DNA of 64,000 nt from Syngnathus acus (Eukaryota > Chordata > Actinopteri > Syngnathiformes > Syngnathidae). The notes below the pieces were generated by a model that searched no databases, was not told the origin of the DNA, and was given only the letters and a program-made list of their open reading frames with translations. The translations under genes and the position numbers were made by a program. Shown here piece by piece: positions 48,837 through 64,000 of this stretch. Position 1 is the stretch's first letter. Each line of letters opens with the position of its first letter. The DNA is taken from positions 6,521,693-6,585,692 of the forward strand of contig NC_051088.1 of assembly GCF_901709675.1 (NCBI RefSeq), written 5' to 3'.

Positions 48837-51800
48837 GTAGGTGGACGGGTCCTGACCTCGGGGATGTCTCCCCTTCCTATTCACCACTGGTCCTCGTCTT
48901 CCCGGTCCTCTGCAAAGCCTCTCAATCGGGCTCCGGGCAGCTGTTTTTGTCAGCCAGAAAAAGAGATGGAGGCCCTTCCCCTTTTCCTGGCTCTGGTACA
49001 GCCTGGCTCGACTTGCGAGAAGGGACAGAGGGGAGGATATGCTAACCCCCCTTTCCTTTCCAAGTACACTTTACAAACACTTCTTACTCAACTCCATGCT
49101 GGCACTTGCTGCTCCATTATTCTGCTTTTCCCACACACACTTTCCGACTTGCCTCATTCCTTTGACTCTCCAGAATCCATCTACACTTTCTTCACTTTTT
49201 TCCCCATTCTTCCCATCCCAAGAACACATCTCCCTCTCCTGCCCGCTCTGCCTCTGCCGCTCAGCTCGGTTACCTCACTCTTATATATACACACAATTAC
49301 CTCTCTGTTCTTATCCCCTCCTCCCTCTCATCTCATCTCCTTGGGCTTCCTGCCCCCAGATGCAGGCGGCCTCCCCTCGGCCGGCTTAGTCGTAAAGCAC
49401 ATTGTTGGTATTGTCTGGAAAACAAGCCAGAAAACCACAGCGGTGACGGCGGCAGATAGGATGCTTGTCACGCCGCCAACTCAGCCCCAGACTCTTGTTC
49501 ACTGTGCTCAAGTATGTAAACAACATACATATGGTCCAATCAGCCAAGATATCCTGAAAGGGGAGCCAACTCTTTCAGCCGAGAGAGCGCAGAAAATACT
49601 CCGCACGTGTTTCTAGGTTCTTGTTTATTTTGAAATGATTCTGTTGTGATGGTTGCGCATGAGCTCACAAGGCTTGCACAAGAGAGAGCAGACCCCCTTA
49701 AAAGGCAAATTCTGTATGCACCTCCACAAGCCCCCACCCTACCCTCCACATCTTTGTTATTGCAAGCATTTTGCCTCAAGAAAGCTTCCCAGGAGACCTT
49801 CCTTGGACACAAATCAATTCCAGAGAGACGAGTAGATCCCCCTAAAGCCCTGCATTGAACAATCTCACCTTTCTTTGGAAGTTTCTGCTGTCAGACATGA
49901 GGTCAGAATGCAGCGTTTACAACGATATCCCTCCTCCTGGTTTTACATGCTATGAAATTAACTCCAACTAATCAACTGTGAAGATTTCTCACTTATACCC
50001 AGTGAAAACCTGATTTTCCGCTTGCAAAATAGGGGGGGAGGGCTCACAAACCCTCTTTTACACAGTTTTATTGGCCAAAGTGTTTTTCAGCTGTAGCAAG
50101 CAGCATATTTGGCAGGAACAGTCTAACACTCAGTATGTACTCTGGATGAACAAAGATTGATGGTTTATTTCTGGAAGATGGCGAAATGAGGAGAAGGTGG
50201 AACAACAGAGTGAGGGCTAGGTCGGAGGGAAGAGCCCAGACAACACAAAATGAAACCAAAAAAGGGAAAAGCCCAGAGAAAGAGAATGGTGGGGTAAACA
50301 GAAAGAAACAAACGTTATTCTTTCTTTGAAGAAAATTTAGGAGCCATAGCAGCAAAGGTATTTTGGTCTGTTTGGCAGTGGTGTGACCCATTGTGTGTGG
50401 CTTTACAGCATGTTTGTTGGGCCAAAAATAGCAACAAAAATAGATGCTATGTTGTGTCCTCATGGTGAGGTCTCGTAAAGCATTGCAATGTTAAAAATAT
50501 GCTGTCTCACAGTTTTTTTATTCCATGTTTTGTCTCTTGGGGCAGAATTTATGGGCAGGATGCAATGTTAACATGTTAATAAATCACCAGTGTTTTTCCT
50601 TTAATGTATTCATATAATTTAATAAAATCACATTTTATTTATGTATATGTAGTTAATTATTTTGGTAACGAGGGTCATGAAAATGCAATTTACCAGCTCT
50701 ACACTTGGTGGAGCAATTTCATTCAAATTATGTTATCATGTACACCCATTCTGGACAATGTATTTGGGCATATTTGTCCATTTCTCACGGTACTGCATTT
50801 TTGGGCAGAGAGAAATTCTTTATAACACAGAGAGTATGGGGCTTACGGAGAGAACTGAGAAAGAATTAAAATCTTAAAAACATTGGGATATGGACTATCT
50901 AGTCATCGACATCCATGAATATATTCTCATTGTCTGGCAATTTTATGGGATTTTTTTGAATGAAAGTATGATTTAGGACAAAAATATTTGCCAGTTCAAA
51001 CAGGGATAGAAGAAAACATGTCAATTTAACACTTGTAACACCATGACCCCGCAAAACATTTCATGGGACATGTTTGTTAAAGGGCAAAAGAAATATGGAA
51101 AGTACAAAAGACGGAAACTGAGTGTCTAGGTCAGTCTGCTCGGTCATCATGGAAAGGATGGAAGGAAGTTGATCTTAAAAGTCAGGTCGAGACCTGTTAT
51201 GTCCAGAATAATGTGATGATGACGCCGCAAAGAGAAAAAGAGCCCACTTTGAAACTCTCTGTGCAGCATAAATCAGACTGTCAAAAGCTAACAGCAGTTA
51301 ACAAACGCTAACGAGTGCTACACTAGAATAGTAAAAAATGTCAATATTTTAGCAGCTAAGTACAGAGCCAAGTGTCAGCGACATTATTTTCTCACGTCTG
51401 CAAGCTTTTCGAGCACGCCCAGTTGATTCTGTTGTGTAAGTTGTTTGAAGGCACTCACCTAAATGGTTTTCATTTTCTTTCTGACCAATTACAAGATTAC
51501 ACCACTTAAATCAATAATTTTATTAACTCAGTGACCACTGCCAGTTTTATCTGTATACAAAATTTGTTGTCCATTAAACCACAATTCAGTCAAATGATGC
51601 AAAACTGAATGCAAAACTGAATGCAAAACAAGAATACAATGCAAACTATATTTAAAAGGGTAAAAACACGATTGAAGGTAATTCCGTTCTACAAGTGATC
51701 TTCAAGGTTTCCCTGAAGACAACAAAAGGGACTAAAGTTGCAGTCAAGATTATTCAGCCCTCATGCACATTTGCAAAATGTACACAATTTTTTCAAAAAG

Positions 51801-51954
51801 TGGAGGCATGCATTTTTAAATGTGTCATTTTGTTGGATCATTTTCAATGACTGATGAGTTTGTGAAGAGGTTGTTTGATTTTAGGTGCACAACTGAATAG
51901 AATGGTTGGTATTATAGTTACATGCAGATGTAGAAAGACTCCAAGCTCAAGTCC
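48837..51954. other. Intergenic, no gene recognised
   Basis: 49100-49400 is strongly C/T-rich on the plus strand. A 324-codon plus-strand frame at 48642-49616 overlaps the candidate tns2 exon in antisense and has biased composition, so I do not call it. The right part includes the likely 3' UTR of the PTB-domain gene; AATAAA on the minus strand lies at 51518-51523. Confidence 0.5.
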
Positions 51955-52954
51955 TTATTGTTGGTTGTTTTTGTCTGCAAGCCTCTTCTTGAGTTCAGAA
52001 TTCTCCTTTTGTAGCATTTTGTTCTGAAAATGACAAAACAGTGAGAATGCAGTGAACATACTGTCTCATCAATATGCAGCAGGGCTGCTGACCTTGTGCC
52101 TGAGGGCCTCCACTATCAGGTCTCGACTGCCTCGGACACTTTCTTCTTTTTTCGCGGCGCGGAAGACATCGCCGATGGCGGAGACCAGCACGTATGCCTG
52201 GGAACAAGTTTTGGAAGTTGGGGTCCACCGATAGGCCACCATCCCGTTGTGCGAATGTACGCATGCTCACCAAAGTCTCACTCTTGAACAAGTAGCAGTG
52301 GTACATGTCCACCGCAGGGTGCTTGGCCACAAAGCCAAACACTTTGGGCGACAAAGGCAAGACGGCGCAGAAGGAAATAGTGGGGAGAGGGCAGGTGTAC
52401 AGCAGAAACTGACAGGCGGACAAAGTCATGTCACATGCTTGGACGCTTTAAGGTCTACATAGGTTGGAGCACACCTTGGTTTTGTTTTCCAACACGTCAA
52501 TCCCACTCAGAGACACGAAGAGATGGACTTTGCTCTTCTTAGCCTTGTCTGAGGAGTATGGGTCAGGCGTCTTCAGGATGACAAGGAAGAGCTTTACAAG
52601 TCAATTACCACATGATGTTCATCTTCAAATCATTACACGGGAGAAAAAGTATGGCACACAGACCACATACAGTACAGACTCTTTTATTCTAGGAATCAAA
52701 CTTCATGTAAAGGGTACAACTACGTTTCCGTAATACCTTAAGGTTCTGAGCTGCTTCCTCCAGGATATTAAGTCCATTAGGGTGGACCACCTCCACTCGC
52801 CCAAGAAACTAGGTACAGTATGCCAGAATTTAAGTGCACCGAGATCGCACATACGTAATTCTTTTAAGTGCTAAACTATTGCAGTCAACGATCAATAGTG
52901 AATAGTTACCTTCACTGTAAAAGAGATCTCATTGTCATCCTCTGTGTCACTCAT
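51955..52954 (-). CDS. Small PTB (PID) domain protein, GULP/CED-6-like
   Basis: Six phase-0 exons: 52954-52910, 52808-52737, 52570-52475, 52408-52271, 52197-52093 and 52023-51955 (TAA), 174 residues. The start reads MSDTEDDNEISFTVK. The whole protein is one phosphotyrosine-binding domain with a short tail: first strand FLGRVEVVHPNG, a helix, VSLSGIDVLENKTK, then ISFCAVLPLSPKVFGFVAKH, and a final helix YVLVSAIGDVFRAAKKEE. The tail is charged and probably coiled coil (MLQKENSELKKRLADKNN). The layout is like GULP1/CED-6, an adaptor that binds NPxY-type receptor tails, but much shorter than its roughly 300 residues, with no room for the C-terminal region. I infer a cytosolic adaptor and do not recognise the exact gene. 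Donors and acceptors are all good; the introns are short. It lies between tns2 and sars1 on the same strand. Confidence 0.85.
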
Positions 52955-53853
52955 CCTTCCCGGTAGCAGATTCAGCCAGGTGGGCAACTACTATTCATAT
53001 TTATATACAGTATACACACACATTTGAAAGCACAAACAAGAGGTCAACACAATAATAAATAATGGGAATACAAAGTAACTTGAGCTTACCGTTTTGGCAG
53101 TAGACAATACAGGATTTCCTTGAGTGGACGGGAGTAAAGTCTGCTGGAGTTAATGAACAACTTACGTCTTCCTTATTGTATGTTATCAGATGTTCATCAT
53201 GACCACTGGCAAGTGACAATTACAAGTGATTTTGAATTGGAAATGCATTTAAAGACGCACACAACAAAACTTCCATATGACCTGGATTTATTAATATGCT
53301 TACAGTAAGAGCCACTTTGTGGTTTCTTCTCAATACAGGCTGAATATTCAATAGTGACATGATGAAACTGGGAAAAGGCAACATGAGGGAATTTCAGAGC
53401 CTAAAATAAACAGTTGACAGAGCAGAAATTCAAGATACAATTAGCGATGGTTGAGCCAGTTTTAGCATATATGTTAACCTTTGTAGGATTTCTTTTTTTA
53501 AAATTAGGTTTGGTCTTAAATGAGCAGCTCAAGACAGATTTGCTTCCATACTACAGTGTCCCCCATGCACTACAAAGTAATCACAAACAAACAAAGCCAG
53601 AAATGACAGTGATCCTGTTTGTTTAAGGCTCGGAATGCGTGTGAGTCATTTGTCTGTGACAGCTGAAAAATGCACAGGAACTATCCCTTTGTCAATTGTG
53701 GTACATACTGGTAGGATAGAGCCATCCAAAGCATTGTTGAGGACCCAATATTAATCAATAAAAACTGCAAACTATATTTGTTTTCTTCTCTCTCCAAAAC
53801 AATTTGGTGGTACAATGAAAGGCTCAATTCCAGAATATTTATTATTTGTGCAT
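52955..53853. other. Gap between sars1 and the PTB gene
   Basis: Likely contains the 3' UTR of sars1 and the promoter of the PTB gene. AATAAA on the minus strand occurs at 53838-53843, very close to the sars1 stop, and at 53287-53292. I cannot tell which is used. Confidence 0.45.
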
Positions 53854-60106
<6,253 letters not shown>

Positions 60107-61585
60107 CTCCACACGTTGTCTGACACTCAAGAGAAAGGCAGAAAGAGCTCCCGTGCTTGTTACGCCTCTTCTGTGTTGCCAGATTGTGTTGCTAAAGAGA
60201 CGAAAATACACGACTTCCCGTTCAACTACCATTTATTTGCTTCGACTTTAAGCTTGGTCACTTTAAAAAAAACGTTACCGTCTTAGAAAACTGTAGTGAA
60301 AGATTTTTTATGCATTTTATGGGGTCGTTTTTATTGATTAGTCAATATATTTTGCATCAAAAACTACCTATTGGAATTGTTCCACACATTTCTGGCAACC
60401 CACAATATCGCATAAAATAGGAAAACTGCGAAATTAACTCTTTCAATCAATTGAATAATTAATATTTTGACTATTCAAACGACTGAGGTTTTTCAATTAA
60501 TAAGATGTATATTTTAAAATAACACATTTATGTATTATTAAATAATATATTTCTGGATTGTTTCATGGTACTTTGATTACAACATGCACAGGGGCATAGT
60601 TGCATGCCATTGGCATCTTGATGAGATCATTCCTTTATGCCACATTAAATTTGAATGAAAATCAAAACTCGACATCATCATGTTATGTTGTGATTGTCAC
60701 GACACATTGAATGCGCACGAGGGACATGGCTTTTACTTTATTAGATATTGGGTAAAAAAGCAATAAATAAATGATATATACAAAATATGATACATATGCA
60801 TATAATGCAAAATGTGTCATTTCAATACATTATAAATATTGTCTCCTCTACATACATCTTAAGCGAGCTACATCAAAAGCACAAAATGCATAGTGCACAG
60901 TCTCAAGAGGCATTATATGCTACACAAGGACTATCGTGCAATAGCAAAAACGAGTCTGTATGAATTGTTCCTGATAGTACCATTTCAATTTTGGCAATAC
61001 ATGGATTACAATCAAACAAGTCAAAGTTCAAACAGGTACTCACTGTCCACAAACATGACTTCTACTCACAATTTATAAAAAACACAATTCACACAATCAT
61101 ACTCATATTTTGAGGTCAAACAAATATTCTTCCATTAAGTACAACATTGATAGCTTATTCATAGACTTAAGCAAATGTTAATGTTTTTGATTAGGTTTGA
61201 TTATGTTTGGGTGCACATACCTAACTACAATTTACAGCATATCTACACATTTTGTTAGGTCAAAGCGCACTACTGAGATAAAAGCATACTGTCCATGGGA
61301 AACAGTTTAGCTTCTTACATACTTATCTTAGCCTGCTATGAGAAGTTTGGGGCTGTCAATCACTTCGGCCGGTCTATTCCAGGTCATTAACTTCAGCCAG
61401 TATGGAGTGGACTAAATGTTTTTTGATCGATTTTTGTGTTTGTCTATATAGTTGGAGTGAAAATGTTGACTGGACCGTGAGTCTACCAATAAATATAATG
61501 AATATTAGCAGAGAGAGGGAAAAAGCATTCTCTTATTCATTTCTCCTTTGCCTTTGTATTTCCTTCTCTGCCTTTCTCCTAATGG
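60107..61585. other. Gap between the IL17RD-like gene and sars1
   Basis: Holds the sars1 promoter (no TATA box seen) and the 3' UTR of the receptor gene. A minus-strand AATAAA at 60737-60742 is a candidate end for the receptor transcript. The region is AT-rich with no other recognised exon. Confidence 0.5.
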
Positions 61586-63959
61586 TCAAATCTCTCTCTC
61601 TTCCTTCATTGCCTTCTCTGAGTCTCTGATCGCTTCTTGCAAAGCCTGTCCAGCATGTGACATGGTGAAGTCTTCCTCTGAGATATTATTTATCTTAACA
61701 TAGCGGCCCGGAGTGTGAAGGCGGACTTGGTGGAGTTGGGAGAAAAGCAACATCAAGTCAGCGGTCAGCCTGTAGCGGGACACCAAGCCCAGTTCAGTGG
61801 GGATATCTGCCTCCTCTGAGTAATTAAAAATGGCTGCCATATACTTGGAGAGGTCTCCGCCCTCAGATTTTGCTCGTCCCACTTCCGCTCCGATGAGGCT
61901 GACCATCACCTCAGAGTCCAAGAGACCGTGTTCTGAATGTCCGCTTTTGCAACAAAGACCCTTGGAACAAATAACCAAGACAAAGTCGCTCTCTTGGATC
62001 CGATTACAATACCACGCCATGCTTCCTTCTTCGGCAATCCCCAGAGAATCCCAAAGGTCCAGACACACCTTGAGTGGGAACAGATAACTAAAATTACATT
62101 CAGTAAAATTGGACAGATTTACACACTAATCTCCAATCCAGATTATAACAAAAACCTATTTATCTGTTCTTGGTACATACCTAAAATATAGACCGATTAT
62201 ATCCAAATCTGTTAAAAAGGTATGGCCAATTATTATTCTGGATTTAGGGCAGGAGGGAAATAACCAACCAAAACCAGAGGATTTACATAAACCCATATTC
62301 AATTCTGACAGTATGGTAACAGTGAGAAAAAAATATTGTACTATCACAGTATTGAAATTAAAATGTCTTTTTAAAAATATTTGTAACTTTTTTCTGTTGA
62401 ACACAATGTGTTGCTGCATGACACAATGTGAACAGCGAATGTACCGCTACACCACTAGTGACGGAAAATATAATAATAAATCAATACTGAGATTAGTCAT
62501 AACAATTTAAAAACTTTTAAGATGCAAGGTTTTTATAATGATGTGTACACTGTGAGAAAAAGTCATTACACTGGTATGTAGGCCTATCTAACTGGTTGCT
62601 GCCCCACCATTTTCTTTATTATGAAAACACAGCCAGTGTTCCGAAATCAACACCAATCCACGTACTGTACGTATTTCAACTAAAGTCTATCTCTTTTGCT
62701 GTTGCAGGCTTGAAACTAAAGGTCAAGTACACTACCTGAGTCGCCATGTGTTGCTGCATGAAAGCTCCGAGCTTCATGACCACATTGACGTGGGCGGGGC
62801 CATCGTTACTGCTGTAGCATATCAGAAGACGAGGAGGGCTCCTCCGGTTGTCAGCCAGTATCATCACTTCCTCCTGGGCCTTCACTTCTTCTTGCTGCTT
62901 TATCAACTCATCTTAAAACAACATAGCAAAATAATTTGATTTGTACTCTTACAATGTCAGTTCAAGTGTTTTAACTTTTAGCTTTTTGCACCTGGTTTGA
63001 TGTAAATCTTTTTCTTTTGTACGCAGGGCATCCGTGTGAGAACAACCCACACAATAATAAAAATGGCCACTACAGCAAAACCCACAGGAATGGCCAGAGT
63101 CCAGCTGGGACCTGTTGAGCCAACTTCTGAGGGCAGGAAAGTATATGTTAGTTTCACAACACAAGACACTTTAGCCTCAGCATTGACGATATCGCGCTCG
63201 ATTTTATTTATTTTTTTTGTCTTTGTTGCCAAAACTAGTTGAGATCATGTTGTGGGCCACAATAATTATACAACATAAAATGAGCATTAACCATGTGAAG
63301 TTGCATCACCATTTGAAGGCAATTTAATCATAAATACACACCTTGTGGCTTGACTTGAAAGTTGAATAATTTCCTCATGGCATCCACTTCGTTTGCAGCT
63401 ATCTGTTACATAAAGGTTATCAAGATAATTATTCACATTGAATGCGTGGAACGTGTTCTCGTGAGTATTTAAATCACAGAAAACACAAGACTATATACTA
63501 TATATTGTATATACTGTATATTCCACCAGTCTTCACCTCCAAAATAAGTGCTTTAATGACTACAACATTATTCTAGATAGTGTGCATAGATCGGATCAAT
63601 TTCATCAATTTCATCAATGTCATTTTACCTCACATGTGTAATTGGCTCCTTCTTTGAGGTCTCTGAGCGCAAAGCTGTGATGTGTTCGGTTTCTGGAAAA
63701 ATTCTGAAGAAATATAAAATCAATTAAATAAATAAATATGATAAACAAATATAGAAATAAATCTGAGCGTTGTTAACTCTGTAACGGGTGCATGTTGAAA
63801 CAATGTCACTCACAGGTGCTATCTCTATGTACGTGGTCTTGCCGTTTGCTGAGCAATATGAGAAGTAGCTTGTAATGCCCAAGTTAGGCGGCGCCAGGTT
63901 GAACGTGACGGTGATCACAGATCCTTTCTGCTGCACCGCAACGTTCGTTGGATACCAGT
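61586..63959 (-). CDS. IL-17 receptor D-like protein, 3' part (5' end outside window)
   Basis: Exons in transcript order: 63959-63814, 63703-63629, 63402-63342, 63126-62992, 62911-62736 and 62068-61586 (stop), all in phase. The first enters with two bases of a split codon, so the gene continues to the right. IL-17 receptors are type I membrane proteins that signal through a cytosolic SEFIR domain. Visible here are the end of the ectodomain (fibronectin-like, with VTVTFNLAPPNLGITSYF, sequons NFS and NYT), a membrane segment (AIPVGFAVVAIFIIVWVVL), then SEFIR from PRLLICYSSNDGPAHVNVV through VCLDLWDSLGIAEEG to ESDFVLVICSKG. These blocks fit IL17RD (Sef) better than the other IL-17 receptors. The protein stops about 50 residues after the SEFIR core, whereas human IL17RD continues for some 200 or more. 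It may be an IL17RD paralogue rather than the direct orthologue. Confidence 0.88.
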
Positions 63960-64000
63960 CTACAACCACAAGCAACAATTTTACAGAAATCTAAATCTAA

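Noticed and set aside
48642-49616. 324-codon open frame on the plus strand
   Set aside because: Its sequence is biased by C/T-rich DNA, it overlaps the candidate tns2 exon in antisense, and I recognise no domain.

Overview
The window is nuclear DNA of a bony fish, probably a teleost. The genes are split into many short exons with GT-AG junctions. The proteins are vertebrate families: a tensin, cytosolic seryl-tRNA synthetase, an IL-17 receptor and TMEM106. The non-coding DNA is full of fish-type tRNA-derived SINEs, short inverted-repeat transposons and long CA/TG microsatellites. I cannot name the species from the sequence.

Layout. 1-5263 is non-coding, with a SINE at 899 and an inverted-repeat transposon at 4290. 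5357-7808 (+) is a complete seven-exon tmem106c gene. Its 3' end converges on tns2 (tensin-2), whose candidate poly(A) signal on the other strand is only about 100 bp away. tns2 fills 9978-43216 (-) in 28 exons, and an alternative first exon may lie at 48708-48836. Further right, all on the minus strand, are a compact six-exon gene for a 174-residue PTB-domain protein (51955-52954), sars1 (53854-60106, 11 exons) and the 3' part of an IL17RD-like receptor (61586-63959), which runs off the right edge.

I assembled the exon models by hand. Each exon listed is bounded by GT-AG sites, codon phase is kept across every junction, and the protein aligns with my recollection of the human family member. 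For tns2 this gives 1667 codons plus stop, for sars1 509, for tmem106c 258 and for the PTB protein 174. The genes do not form an obvious pathway. Tensin-2 and the PTB protein are likely adaptor proteins, sars1 is housekeeping, and the receptor is a signalling gene.

I found no clearly new biological system. The points most worth a second look are a three-level nested transposon insertion in a tns2 intron (25046-26343), an inverted-repeat element ending 11 bp from the last base of a tns2 splice donor (19215), a possible acylated alternative tensin-2 N terminus (48708-48836), the small PTB-only gene, and an IL17RD-like receptor with almost no tail after its SEFIR domain.
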